50,731 bases of DNA from the NCBI GenBank assembly GCA_041687095.1, contig JAWLCQ010000013.1:1-50731 (forward strand), in the 5' to 3' direction. Source of the DNA: JAWLCQ01 sp041687095 (GTDB lineage: Bacteria; Planctomycetota; Phycisphaerae; SM23-33). The position numbers and the translations under genes are program-made. Positions 25,511-34,664 of the stretch are shown here, in pieces; the first letter of the stretch is position 1, and each line of letters opens with the position of its first letter. The notes beneath the pieces are model-generated. The model was not told the DNA's origin. It saw only the letters and a program-made list of their open reading frames with translations, and ran no database searches.

Positions 25511-26836
25511 CTACGGCGCCTGGCGCGCCGGGAGACGGAGCGTGATTCGCGTCCCACTGCCGATGCGGGACGCGATCCCCATGCTCCCGCCCACCAGCGT
25601 CAGCCGCTCGCGGATCCCGAACAGCCCCACGCCGCGCCCCCGGCTGGGGTCGTCCAGCGACGTCGGGTCGAAGCCCGTCCCATCATCGCTCACCACGACC
25701 TCCACCGCGCCCGCCTCCGTCCCCCGCATCTCCACGCGGGCCGCATCCACCCCCGCGTGCTTGTGGATGTTGAACAGCAGCTCGCGCACGGCCGAGTACA
25801 GCAGCGCGCGGTCGTGCGCGTCGGGGGGCTCGGCGTCGGCGTCGACGCGGACCTCGACCTCCAGCTTGTGCTTGTCGCGGTAGGTCCTCGCCAGCCACCA
25901 CATCGCCGCCCCCAGCCCCTGCTCCTGCAGGATCGGAGGGCAGAGCTGATGACTGGTGGAGCGGGACTCGGTGACGGCCTGGTTGAGCAGATCCACGACC
26001 TTGCGGGCGAGCGAATGCTCCGGGGTATCGTGGACGCGATGGCAGAGGATGTCCGCATGCAGCCGCGCCCCCGCCAGCAACTGCTGCAGGTCATCATGCA
26101 GCCACTGGGCGAGGCGTTGGCGTTCGGCCTGTTCGGTGCGGGAGAGTTGATCGGCCATGCGGCGGAGTTGATCGGAGCGGTCCTCGGCGAGGCGGGTCCG
26201 CTCGCGGACCTTATCCTCCAGGCAGGCGTTGAGATAGGCCAGCTCACGCTGCTGCGCCTTGAGTTCGGAGATGTCCGTCAGCGTGCTGCGGGCCTCGACG
26301 AACGTCCGGTCGGGCCCCGCCACCCGCACTGTCCGCATCAGCACCCACCGCTCCTGCTCCTGCCCCTCATCCAGCAGCAGTTGCACCTCGTGCTCGCCCG
26401 AACCGACGACAACCTCCTGCAGGTGCAGCAGCATCGCCGCCAGCCTCGCCGGGGCCACCCGCCCCGCCAACCGCTGGTTGCGCAGCGCTTCGGGCTCCCC
26501 GCCCAGCAGCCGCCCCGCCTCGCGATTCGCCAACAGGATCCGCCCCTCCGCGTCCAGCGTCAGGTATCCCACCGGCGCCTCGTCGTAGAGGTCCATCGCG
26601 TGCCGCCGCGATGCCTCCAACTCGTCCCGCACCCGCCGCAACTCCTGGTTCTGCATCTCCAGCTCGAATTGCTGAACCTCAAGCTCGTGCAGCAGGCGGT
26701 CGATCTCCTTGGGCGATAGCTTGCCCAGGGATTCCCCATCGCGGGATGACGCCAACCGCTCCGCCTGCTTGCGCAGCTCCGGCGGCCATGGCGACAGACC
26801 CCGATCCTTCTCGCTGAATGGTCCCACAAATCCCAT
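25511..26836 (-). CDS. orphan PAS-domain NarX-type histidine kinase
   Basis: 441 residues, no TM segments, so probably cytoplasmic. A helical N-terminus (about 40-85), PAS domain (about 85-205; EAPVGYLTLDAEGRILLAN), coiled linker, HisKA_3 box with the phospho-His in LAQWLHDDLQQ, and HATPase domain (ELLFNIHKHA; DDGTGF; GVGLFGIRERL). All kinase motifs are intact. No response regulator is adjacent; the NarL proteins at 5591 and 8569 are possible partners because this kinase class pairs with NarL regulators. The ribosome site is weak and a promoter lies 430 bases upstream. Confidence 0.9.
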   Translation of the reverse strand: MGFVGPFSEKDRGLSPWPPELRKQAERLASSRDGESLGKLSPKEIDRLLHELEVQQFELEMQNQELRRVRDELEASRRHAMDLYDEAPVGYLTLDAEGRILLANREAGRLLGGEPEALRNQRLAGRVAPARLAAMLLHLQEVVVGSGEHEVQLLLDEGQEQERWVLMRTVRVAGPDRTFVEARSTLTDISELKAQQRELAYLNACLEDKVRERTRLAEDRSDQLRRMADQLSRTEQAERQRLAQWLHDDLQQLLAGARLHADILCHRVHDTPEHSLARKVVDLLNQAVTESRSTSHQLCPPILQEQGLGAAMWWLARTYRDKHKLEVEVRVDADAEPPDAHDRALLYSAVRELLFNIHKHAGVDAARVEMRGTEAGAVEVVVSDDGTGFDPTSLDDPSRGRGVGLFGIRERLTLVGGSMGIASRIGSGTRITLRLPARQAP

Positions 26837-27260
26837 GATCGTTTCTCAGTTGCCCGAACTCCCTCGGGCTCCTGCCACTCGTCGGCCCGGCCCCGGGCCT
26901 TGGCTCTCTGCGGCCGGTCAAACGTACTGCTGTGCGACAGGGGTCCTGCCGACCCGATCTATGAGCGATCTCCCTTCACCGCATCGGCCGCACAGCTTGC
27001 CATGTCACGGCGCGCACCCGTGGCACATGGCACTCGGCATCCACATCCGTAGCGAAGGTTGACAAAATCGACACTGCCACAACCGAGATTCGAACCGCCA
27101 CTCCCCAAAGAGATTCCGGTCCGAGGATCCGACGGCGCCGGCCACCGCACCGCGATGCCGCCGCCACATTCCCAATACCCAGACAGATTTGATTACGCAT
27201 AGCGGGTCTCGGCCGTGCACTAGCTCCTTCCCCACGACCTGAACCGCTGTACTGCATTGT
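26837..27260 (-). ncRNA. possible 420-base leader or small RNA upstream of the orphan kinase
   Basis: A good minus-strand promoter at 27266-27294 would start transcription near 27258, yet the next confident gene begins at 26836. The interval encodes only an unlikely 93-residue frame beginning at 27257 (MQYSGSGRGEG), with no domain. Its base composition is less GC-extreme than the genes around it. It could be a long 5' leader, a small RNA, or an unrecognised short gene. Confidence 0.3.
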
Positions 27261-27265
27261 GGGAG

Positions 27266-27294
27266 ATTATAAGGACCCCAAATCTTTCGGACAA
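27266..27294 (-). promoter_or_regulatory. promoter candidate facing the orphan kinase
   Basis: Minus strand: TTGTCC, 17-base spacer, perfect TATAAT. No gene start lies within 400 bases downstream except a weak 93-residue frame. Confidence 0.5.
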
Positions 27295-27463
27295 GAATAA
27301 AGCGGCGGCGCGTAAAAAGCCCAGCGAGTTCCCGTCGACGTCAGGGATTCGCCGAACCCGTGGCCTGGGTGTCCCCGGAACCCAAGACCGCCACATCGTC
27401 GCCTCGATCCGCCGGGTCTTGCCTCAAAGGCTGTTTCACAACCGGCAAAGCTTGGGGGCCGCA

Positions 27464-27502
27464 GTTTGCGGAGCGCAGCAGAGCCGCCACGTTCGATCGA
27501 CA
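27464..27502. repeat. left half of the interrupted target repeat
   Basis: TTTGCGGAGCGCAGCAGAGC and the following bases up to GATCGACA match the inverse of 9430-9460 with about six differences. The right half continues at 27717-27745 (CACTGCCTGCGAAT). The same unit is uninterrupted inside repeat B. Confidence 0.8.
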
Positions 27503-27716
27503 GTAACCGTTCACGTCTTCACAGACAGCGGCGAAGGCGTGATGAGAAACAACAGCCCCGAAGAAAGGGATTACGCAGATTGTGAGATGGCACAGATTGA
27601 GGAGAAGAACACCTCCCTGTTCTCCCATCTGTGCCATCCAGAAATCTGTGTAATCCCCTTCTCTCCGGCTGTTTCTTCAGATTTCCGTCGCCGCATGCAC
27701 AGGCGTGAACGGTTAC
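27503..27716. mobile_element. 214-bp MITE-like element with 13-bp terminal inverted repeats
   Basis: Ends are perfect inverted repeats GTAACCGTTCACG (27503-27515 and 27704-27716). Both are flanked by the direct repeat GATCGACA (27495-27502 and 27717-27724), the expected 8-bp target duplication. The arms continue as a long imperfect dyad, including GGGATTAC(G/A)CAGATT and GATGGCACAGAT, so the whole element folds back on itself. No transposase frame is present. The flanks joined without the insert resemble 9401-9460 (inverted), which has a single AATCGACA and acts as an empty site. Confidence 0.85.
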
Positions 27717-27789
27717 GATCGACACTGCCTGCGAATGATCTGGGATGCGTACTGGCGCCCTTGCAGGGGCCTCTCGCTCCCATGGGCGC

Positions 27790-27837
27790 AAAGAACGCCC
27801 CCGTCCCAGCGGATCGGGATCCGTCGGGGCGGGGGCG
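27790..27837 (-). terminator. terminator candidate for recA
   Basis: On the minus strand CGCCCCCG (27830-27837) pairs with CGGGGGCG (27796-27803), extended by CCC/GGG past one mismatch, with an inner GGATC/GATCC dyad in the loop, followed by TTCTTT. It lies 36 bases after the recA stop. Confidence 0.6.
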
Positions 27838-27873
27838 GGTGGGGATGGAGTTTTTCCGCTACGGCCGAGACGC

Positions 27874-28989
<1,116 letters not shown>

Positions 28990-29083
28990 AGGATGATTCC
29001 TTCTCGAAAGTGCTCTTGCGGCGGCCGACTGCACCGGCCGCCCCGGATGCGAATCCCAGTACTTCCCACAACTGACAGAGCCC

Positions 29084-29112
29084 AGTGTACGGTATTTGTT
29101 CGGGGTGCACAA
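29084..29112 (-). promoter_or_regulatory. promoter candidate for recA
   Basis: Minus strand: TTGTGC, 17-base spacer, TACACT, about 95 bases before the recA ATG. No Gram-positive-type (GAACN4GTTC) or E. coli-type LexA box is evident between it and the gene. Confidence 0.45.
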
Positions 29113-29201
29113 GAGGGAAAACGGCAGAATTCCGCCCGTGCGTGAAAATAGACACTACCCGTGTTCGGCACCGCCCGCAAGCCTCCGCCGGGGCAAACAA
29201 A

Positions 29202-29313
29202 GCCGTCACAACGTCCGGTTCGCCGGGCGCCATGGGTTCGCAGAACCCGTCCTCCGCCGCACGCTCGTGCGAGCACGGCGGTGAGCCGCACAGCCGTGGC
29301 GCCCGCGGCGGCG
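29202..29313 (-). repeat. dispersed repeat family A, copy 3 (inverted)
   Basis: Third copy, opposite orientation to 5251-5350 and 25114-25222. ATGGGTTC/GAACCCGT and GCTCG/CGAGC hairpins are kept. It fills most of the divergent spacer between recA and the DUF421 gene (28990-29403), which contains no other gene. Confidence 0.85.
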
Positions 29314-29403
29314 ACGTTGCGATGGCCCGACGGGGGCAGAACCCCTCCGCGAGTTCCGCACCGCCCTCCGCCGCCCCTACGATTCCCGAGAAGGAGACCG
29401 CGG

Positions 29404-29949
29404 ATGTTCTTCGACAACTGGCACGACCTGCTCCGCGTGGCCGTGGTGGGCAGCCTGGGCTATCTCTGGCTGGTCTTCCTCGTCCGCGTCAGTGGCAAGC
29501 GGACGCTGAGCAAGCTCAATGCCTTCGACCTCATCGTCACCGTCGCCATCGGTTCAATCCTCGCAAGCGTGCTGCTGAGCAAGGACGTCTCGCTCGCCGA
29601 GGGCATGGTGGCCTTTACGCTGCTGATCGGCCTGCAGTACGTCGTGGCGGGGTTGAGCGTGCGGTCCAAACCCTTCTCCCGCCTCGTCAAATCCGAACCC
29701 ACCCTTCTGGCGTACCGCGGCAAGCTCCTGCCGGACCAGATGCGCAAGGAGCGGGTCACGGAGGTCGAGGTCCTCCAGGCCATCCGCTCCGAGGGCGGCG
29801 GGACCGTCGAGGACGTCGCCGCCGTCGTCCTCGAGACGGATGGCTCGTTCTCGGTCCTGATCGGGGAGGACCGCCTGACGGCCGCCCGCAACGTCACCCA
29901 GTTCGACAACTCCCCCCCGCCCCAGATGAAAGCGGAGCACGTGGAGTAA
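29404..29949 (+). CDS. DUF421 (YetF-like) membrane protein
   Basis: 181 residues: three TM segments in the first 85 residues (including FLVRVSGKRTLSKLNAFDL, the hallmark of the family, just after TM1), then a small cytoplasmic alpha/beta domain (LVKSEPTLLAYRGKL; EVEVLQAIRSEG). Family function is poorly defined; YetF proteins are linked to spore or envelope stress in Bacillus. ATG chosen because GAGAAGGAGA lies just upstream; in-frame sequence before it belongs to repeat A. A single gene, divergent from recA. Confidence 0.88.
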   Translation: MFFDNWHDLLRVAVVGSLGYLWLVFLVRVSGKRTLSKLNAFDLIVTVAIGSILASVLLSKDVSLAEGMVAFTLLIGLQYVVAGLSVRSKPFSRLVKSEPTLLAYRGKLLPDQMRKERVTEVEVLQAIRSEGGGTVEDVAAVVLETDGSFSVLIGEDRLTAARNVTQFDNSPPPQMKAEHVE

Positions 29950-29967
29950 GAAGAGGGAAAAGACCAA

Positions 29968-30030
29968 TCGACCCGCAGTCACCCCCCGGCCGGCAGCGAC
30001 GGGCGAGGGGAGAGGAGTTGCGTCCGCCGG
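29968..30030. repeat. GGGAGAGG-type intergenic repeat, degenerate copy
   Basis: GAGGGGAGAGGAGTTGCG and the preceding CAGTCACCCCCC resemble the inverse of the better-formed copy at 44286-44343. It lies between the DUF421 gene and tilS. Confidence 0.5.
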
Positions 30031-30060
30031 CGCTCGCATCGCCCGCCTTCGCGACGTAGG

Positions 30061-31707
30061 ATGACGGTAGTGCCCGATCATCGCGACCATCCCGATCCTT
30101 CCGCCCCTTCGCTGGTCGAGCGTGCGGGGGAGTTCATCGACCGCCAGCGCCTGCTGGGGGCGGGGGAGCGCGTGGTCGTGGCCCTGTCGGGCGGGTGCGA
30201 CAGCGTGGCCCTGCTGGCCGTTCTGCGCGAACTCGCTCAGCAGCCGGGACGGGAGTACGTCCTGTCGGCCGCCCATCTGCATCACGGCCTGCGCTCCGAC
30301 GCCGACAGCGACGCGGCGTTCGTCGAGCGCCTGTGCGGGGAGTGGAACGTCCCGCTGGAGATCGGCCATGCGGACGTGCGCGGGGAGGCGGAGCGGCGAG
30401 GGGCGGGGATCGAGGAGACGGGGCGGGCGGTGCGCTACGCCTTCCTCCGCGACGTCGCCCACACCACCCACGCCGCCGCCATCGCCACCGCCCACCACGC
30501 CGACGACAACGTCGAGACCATCCTCCACCGCATCCTCCGCGGAACGCACCTGCGGGGTCTGGCGGGCATTCCGGTGGACCGCCCGCTGGATGGCGGCACC
30601 AAGCCCCTCGACTGCGTCGGGGGGATGCCCCCGGAGGCCCCCAACGGGTCCCTCGCGGGGGAAGCCCCACAGTCCGCGGCGGGAGCCCCGTGGTCCTCGC
30701 GCCCCCCCTCCCCCGCCCCATCGGGCAGCGCCGACGGAGCCGCGCACGCCCGCGGGCTCCCCCGCCTCATCCGCCCGCTGCTGTTCGCGCGGCGGGGGGA
30801 GTTGGAGGCCTTCTGCCGCGAACAACGCCTCCTGTGGTGCGAGGACGCCACCAACGCCGACCCCGCCTACGACCGCAACTACCTCCGCCACGAACTGCTG
30901 CCGCTGCTCCGCGAGCGGATCAGTCCCGGCGTGGACGACGCCCTCCTCCGCCTCGCCCACGCCGCCGCCGAGGCCGAAATGTACATCGAAAGCCAGGCCC
31001 GCGACGTGCTGGCCCTGGTAACAGCCGCCGGGCCCTCCCCGTGGACGTGGATCCGCGAACCGCTCCGCGTGCTGCCCTCCGCCCTGCTGGGCCGCTGCGT
31101 GCGGGCCATGCTCGCCGACGCCGGAACGCCCCTGCAGGAGGTGGGCATGGAGCACCTCGACCGGCTCGGAGAGGCCCTGCGCACCGCGGAGGACACCGAA
31201 CTCACGCTCCCGGGGGCATGGCGGTTCCGCGTCACCCCGCACCGCGTGGAGGTCCTCCCCCCGCGGGCGGACGTCGAGGGCGAGCACCGCCCCCCCCTGC
31301 CCGAGACGCCCCTCCGCCCCGAGGGCCGCACCGACCTGCCCGACGGGCGCTACGTGGTGGTGCACCGCACCGCGATGGACCGCCACGCCTTCGCCGCCCA
31401 CTGCCGCGCCCACCCCTACGGCGTGGAGTTCCTCGATGCCGACCGCCTCCGCGGCCCCCTCCGCGTCCGCTCGCGATGCGACGGGGACGCCTTCCGCCCC
31501 CTGGGCGCCCCGGGGGGCACGAGCGTGAGCGACTTCCTGACCAACCTCAAGCTGCCCCCCCGCGAACGATCCGACGTCCTGTGCCTCTGCGACGACCAGG
31601 GCATCGCCGCCGTGCTGCCGCTACGGATCGATGAGCGCGTGAAGGTCACTGGCGAGACCCGCACCCTCCTCCGCGTGACGGTGATCGACGCGGACGCGGA
31701 ACGGTAG
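30061..31707 (+). CDS. tilS: tRNA(Ile)-lysidine synthase
   Basis: Modifies C34 of the CAU-anticodon isoleucine tRNA to lysidine, using ATP and lysine. 548 residues. PP-loop ALSGGCDSVAL (41-51), AHLHHGLR, and IATAHHADDNVETILHRILRGT are canonical in the N-terminal domain. The C-terminal TilS domain is present (FRPLGAPGGTSVSDFLTNLK). A low-complexity Pro/Gly/Ala/Ser stretch of about 60 residues (about 178-236) is inserted between GLAGIPVDRPL and PRLIRPLLF, where most TilS have only a few residues. Longer than E. coli TilS (about 430). ATG start 111 bases after DUF421. Confidence 0.93.
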   Translation: MTVVPDHRDHPDPSAPSLVERAGEFIDRQRLLGAGERVVVALSGGCDSVALLAVLRELAQQPGREYVLSAAHLHHGLRSDADSDAAFVERLCGEWNVPLEIGHADVRGEAERRGAGIEETGRAVRYAFLRDVAHTTHAAAIATAHHADDNVETILHRILRGTHLRGLAGIPVDRPLDGGTKPLDCVGGMPPEAPNGSLAGEAPQSAAGAPWSSRPPSPAPSGSADGAAHARGLPRLIRPLLFARRGELEAFCREQRLLWCEDATNADPAYDRNYLRHELLPLLRERISPGVDDALLRLAHAAAEAEMYIESQARDVLALVTAAGPSPWTWIREPLRVLPSALLGRCVRAMLADAGTPLQEVGMEHLDRLGEALRTAEDTELTLPGAWRFRVTPHRVEVLPPRADVEGEHRPPLPETPLRPEGRTDLPDGRYVVVHRTAMDRHAFAAHCRAHPYGVEFLDADRLRGPLRVRSRCDGDAFRPLGAPGGTSVSDFLTNLKLPPRERSDVLCLCDDQGIAAVLPLRIDERVKVTGETRTLLRVTVIDADAER

Positions 31708-31770
31708 AGCCAGCGGCAACCTGCTCCGCATCAAGCTCCGCGAACAGGGGTTGGAGGAGCGGAACAACCT

Positions 31771-31935
31771 CTCCCCCGCCGGGCAATGGCATCTACACAT
31801 CCTGCAAAGCAAGCAGGGATGCAGGGGATGCAAAGGATGGGGGCCTCTTCGCTCCGATCCCTTGCATCCCCCGCATCCCTGCTTGCTCCGGAAGGGAAGA
31901 CAAGTTGTGTAGATCCCATTGCCCGGCAGGGGGAG
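31771..31935. repeat. snap-back repeat family D between convergent tilS and glnS
   Basis: Outer arms CTCCCCCGCCGGGCAATGG (31771 on) and the inverse at 31906-31935 extend through ATCTACACA; inner arms GCAAGCAGGGATGCAGGGGA (31810 on) and its near-perfect inverse end at about 31887. Total 165 bp, ending five bases from the glnS stop codon. A partial copy lies at 14742-14775. Confidence 0.85.
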
Positions 31936-31939
31936 GGGT

Positions 31940-33754
31940 CTACGCTCCGCCCTTCTTCTTCTCCTTCGCCCACGTGTCCTTGAGGGTCAAGGTGCGGTTG
32001 AAGACGAGCTTGCCGTCGGTCGTGTCCCGGTCCGTGCAGAAGTAGCCCAGGCGCTCGAACTGGAAGCGGTCGAGCGGCTGTGTGCCGGCGAGGGAGGGTT
32101 CGACCTTGGCGGAGATGGTCTGGAGGGAGTTGGGGTTGAGGCGTTCCTTCCAGTCGCGCTCGGGGGCGCTGCCGGTGATGGCGACGGCGGCGGGGTCGTC
32201 GGGGGCCTCGCCGGTGTCGGCGGCGCTGGGGAGGGCGGTGTTGGCATCGGCGGCCGCGTCCTCCTCCTCGGGCAGCAGGAGGTAGTCGTAGAGGCGCGCC
32301 TCGGCGTCGAGGGCGTGGTCGGCCGACACCCAGTGCAGCGTCGCCTTGACCTTTCGTCCGTCGGGCGCATCGCCGCCTCGGGTGGCGGGGTCGTAGGTGC
32401 AGCGGAGTTCGACGACGTTCCCGTCGGCGTCCTTGATCGCTTCGGTGCAGGTGATGAAGTACGCGTAGCGGAGGCGGACCTCGCGTCCGGGGGCGAGGCG
32501 GAAGAACTTCTTGGGCGGGTCCTCCATGAAGTCCTCGCGCTCGATGTACAGCTCGCGCGAGAACGGGACCTTCCGCGTACCCCCCGAGGGGTCCTCGGGG
32601 TTGTTGACCGCGTCGAGCTGCTCGCTCTGGCCCTGGGGGTAGTTGGTGATGACGACCTTCAGCGGGTCCAGAACGGCCATCACGCGGGGGCTGGTGCGGT
32701 TGAGGTTGTCGCGCTGGAAGTGCTCGAAGAGGGCGGCATCGATGGTGGTGACGACCTTGCTGATCCCGATGTGGCGCATGAAGTCGCGGATGGCGTCGGG
32801 GACGTAGCCCCGGCGGCGCATGCCGCGGAGGGTGGGCAGGCGGGGGTCGTCCCACCCGCGGACGAGCTTCCCGTCGATCAGCTCGCGGAGCTTGCGCTTG
32901 GACGTGATGGTGTACGTCAGGTTGAAGCGGGCGAACTCGATCTGCCGGGGGTGGTGGATGGGGGTCTGGCGGCCCTGGTTGATGGCGTCGATGAACCAGT
33001 CGTACAGGGGGCGGTGGTTCTCGAAGTCGATGTCGCACAGCGAGTGCGTGATGCCCTCGATGGAGTCCTCGATCCCGTGGGCCCAGTCGTACATGGGGTA
33101 GATGCACCAGTCGCTCCCGCGGTGGGGGTGCGGGGCGTGGAGGATGCGGTACATCACGGGGTCGCGGAGGTTGAGGTTGGGCGAGGCCATGTCGATCTTC
33201 GCCCGCAGGACGCGGGACCCGTTGGGGAACTCGCCCTTGCGCATCCGCGTGAAGAGGTCGAGGTTCTCCTCGGCGGGGCGGTCGCGGTACGGGCTCGCGG
33301 TCCCCGGGCTCGTGAGCGTCCCGCGGGAGCGGGAGATCTCGTCGGGCGTCTGGTCATCGACGTACGCCAGGCCCTTGCGGATGAGGTCGACGGCGTAGTC
33401 GTACATCTGCTCGAAGCAGTCGCTGGCGTAGTACAGGTGCTCGCCCCACTCCACGCCCAGCCAGCGGACGTCGTCGAGGATGGCCTTGACGTACTCGTCC
33501 TCCTCCTTCATGGGGTTGGTGTCGTCCATGCGGAGATGGAACTCGCCCCCGAAGTCCGTGGCGATCCCGTAGTCGATCCAGATGGCCTTGGCATGGCCGA
33601 TGTGGAGGTACCCGTTGGGTTCCGGGGGGAAGCGGGTGATGACCTTTCCGCCCCCCTTGCCCGCCTGGAGGTCCTCCGCGACGGCCTGGCGGATGAAGTC
33701 CATTCGCATGGGTTCGGCGTTGGGGGATTCGGGGGTCGTGTTGGTGGTGGTCAT
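31940..33754 (-). CDS. glnS: glutaminyl-tRNA synthetase
   Basis: Charges tRNA(Gln). 604 residues; HIGH motif at 51-54 (PNGYLHIGHAK), KMSKS-like ITSKRK at 283-288, catalytic-core GWDDPRLPTL at about 300-309, and the two beta-barrel anticodon-binding domains at the C-terminus. About 38 residues (about 496-533; EDAAADANTALPSAAD and following) are inserted in the distal barrel and are low in complexity. ATG at 33752-33754 with AAGGA at a normal distance. GlnRS in bacteria is usually of transferred eukaryotic origin; its presence with GltX means direct glutaminylation is available. Confidence 0.96.
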   Translation of the reverse strand: MTTTNTTPESPNAEPMRMDFIRQAVAEDLQAGKGGGKVITRFPPEPNGYLHIGHAKAIWIDYGIATDFGGEFHLRMDDTNPMKEEDEYVKAILDDVRWLGVEWGEHLYYASDCFEQMYDYAVDLIRKGLAYVDDQTPDEISRSRGTLTSPGTASPYRDRPAEENLDLFTRMRKGEFPNGSRVLRAKIDMASPNLNLRDPVMYRILHAPHPHRGSDWCIYPMYDWAHGIEDSIEGITHSLCDIDFENHRPLYDWFIDAINQGRQTPIHHPRQIEFARFNLTYTITSKRKLRELIDGKLVRGWDDPRLPTLRGMRRRGYVPDAIRDFMRHIGISKVVTTIDAALFEHFQRDNLNRTSPRVMAVLDPLKVVITNYPQGQSEQLDAVNNPEDPSGGTRKVPFSRELYIEREDFMEDPPKKFFRLAPGREVRLRYAYFITCTEAIKDADGNVVELRCTYDPATRGGDAPDGRKVKATLHWVSADHALDAEARLYDYLLLPEEEDAAADANTALPSAADTGEAPDDPAAVAITGSAPERDWKERLNPNSLQTISAKVEPSLAGTQPLDRFQFERLGYFCTDRDTTDGKLVFNRTLTLKDTWAKEKKKGGA

Positions 33755-33881
33755 GGTTCCTTCGCTTCCGTTTCCTTGGGGGGGGCGTACCGCGCTCCGT
33801 CCCGGGAGGCGTCCCGCGTGCTGCACGTGCGAAGGATAGCGCGCGGGTGCGCCTGCGGTCAAGGACGGGGCAAGCTCGCGA

Positions 33882-33911
33882 TTGCCCCTTTTCCATTGCA
33901 CGGGTTATAAT
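33882..33911 (+). promoter_or_regulatory. promoter candidate for the AF2212-like/hicBA locus
   Basis: TTGCCC at 33882-33887, 18-base spacer, perfect TATAAT at 33906-33911, 28 bases before the first ATG. Same hexamers and spacing as the gltX promoter candidate. Confidence 0.6.
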
Positions 33912-33938
33912 TGCGCACCACAGCGTGAGGTGCGACCG

Positions 33939-34145
33939 ATGACCTATCGCGGCAAGGTGAAAGATGGCGTGGTGGTGCTGGACCCCGGCGTGAAGCTGCC
34001 GGAGGGGGCGGAGGTCTACGTGGAGCCTGTTCCCACGGGCGACTGGCGCGAGTGCGTCGGAACGATCACCGAGGAGGAGGCCCACCGCATGACCCAAGCC
34101 ATCGACGCCGCCTGCGAACGGGTCGATCCGGAGCGAACCTGGTAG
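33939..34145 (+). CDS. AF2212-like (DUF104-type) small protein, putative antitoxin
   Basis: 68 residues. The N-terminus (MTYRGKVKDGVVVLDPG, then LPEGAEVYVEPV) is the short beta-barrel pattern of AF2212-like proteins, usually encoded before a PIN toxin. No PIN gene follows; instead hicB begins 35 bases downstream. It may be a stranded antitoxin or part of a three-gene module. ATG start chosen for the family N-terminus; the in-frame extension to 33882 overlaps the promoter. Confidence 0.75.
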   Translation: MTYRGKVKDGVVVLDPGVKLPEGAEVYVEPVPTGDWRECVGTITEEEAHRMTQAIDAACERVDPERTW

Positions 34146-34180
34146 GACTTCTCGGCCGCACGTGCAACTGGAGCGACAAG

Positions 34181-34396
34181 ATGCGGAAGGAATTCGACGT
34201 AGTCATCGAGCGGGACAGCGAGGGCTGGTACGTCGCCTCGGTCCCGGCCCTCCATGGATGCCATACCCAGGCGAAGTCGCTCGACGAGCTGATGGAGCGG
34301 GTCAACGAGGCCATTCTCCTGTGCCTCGAAGTTCAGGGGGAGAACGTGGAGACAAACGAATTCGTCGGCGTCCAGCGGGTCATGGTCGAGGTATGA
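34181..34396 (+). CDS. hicB: HicB-family antitoxin
   Basis: 71 residues with the partial RNase-H-like HicB fold: FDVVIERDSEGWYVASVPAL then HGCHTQAKSLDELMERVNEAI. Short form without a C-terminal DNA-binding domain. Overlaps hicA by four bases. It is expected to neutralise HicA; autoregulation is less certain because the DNA-binding region is missing, so the AF2212-like protein upstream could contribute. Confidence 0.85.
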   Translation: MRKEFDVVIERDSEGWYVASVPALHGCHTQAKSLDELMERVNEAILLCLEVQGENVETNEFVGVQRVMVEV

Positions 34397-34617
34397 CCCG
34401 CGCCCCTCGCGTCACCGCCCGCGAAGTCCTCGCCGCCCTGGGCAAGGCGGGTTTCGCTTGCATTCGCACCCGAGGCAGCCACCATTTCCTGCGGCATCCC
34501 GATGGGAGGAGCACCATCGTTGCCGTGCATGGCAACGAGACCCTCGGCCCGGGCATCCTGCACAAGATCCTGCGCGACTGCGAACTGAGCGTCGAGGACC
34601 TCCAGGCGTTGCTCTAA
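34393..34617 (+). CDS. hicA: HicA-family mRNA interferase toxin
   Basis: 74 residues, double-stranded-RNA-binding-like fold. The catalytic His is in RTRGSHHFLRHPDG (near residue 30), and the pattern VLAALGKAGFACIRTRGSHH is typical of HicA. The end of the protein (LGPGILHKILRDCELSVEDL) is complete. The order hicB-hicA is the reverse of the classical one but common. Coupled to hicB by ATGA. Confidence 0.9.
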   Translation: MTRAPRVTAREVLAALGKAGFACIRTRGSHHFLRHPDGRSTIVAVHGNETLGPGILHKILRDCELSVEDLQALL

Positions 34618-34634
34618 ACGCTTCTCCAAGGCGA

Positions 34635-34664
34635 TTGCCCCCTCGGCCGATCCCGGACTATAAT
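34635..34664 (+). promoter_or_regulatory. promoter candidate for gltX
   Basis: TTGCCC at 34635-34640, 18-base spacer, TATAAT at 34659-34664, giving a leader of about 135 bases. The leader contains a repeat H-like TCTCTGCGCCTCCGCG stretch at 34744-34768. Confidence 0.6.

Noticed and set aside
27084..27097. GGTTCGAATC on the minus strand, like a tRNA or tmRNA T-loop
   Set aside because: The five bases on either side of the TTCGAAT loop do not pair, and no acceptor or anticodon arm can be built around it.
27217..27245. TTCAGGTC...GGAAGGAGC on the minus strand, similar to the SRP RNA helix 8 loop
   Set aside because: The order and pairing of the symmetric loop and tetraloop do not fit SRP RNA, and there is no long flanking helix.
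33755..33901. Extension of GlnRS by 49 residues
   Set aside because: It would run into the divergent promoter and lacks family similarity; the ATG at 33754 has a good ribosome site.
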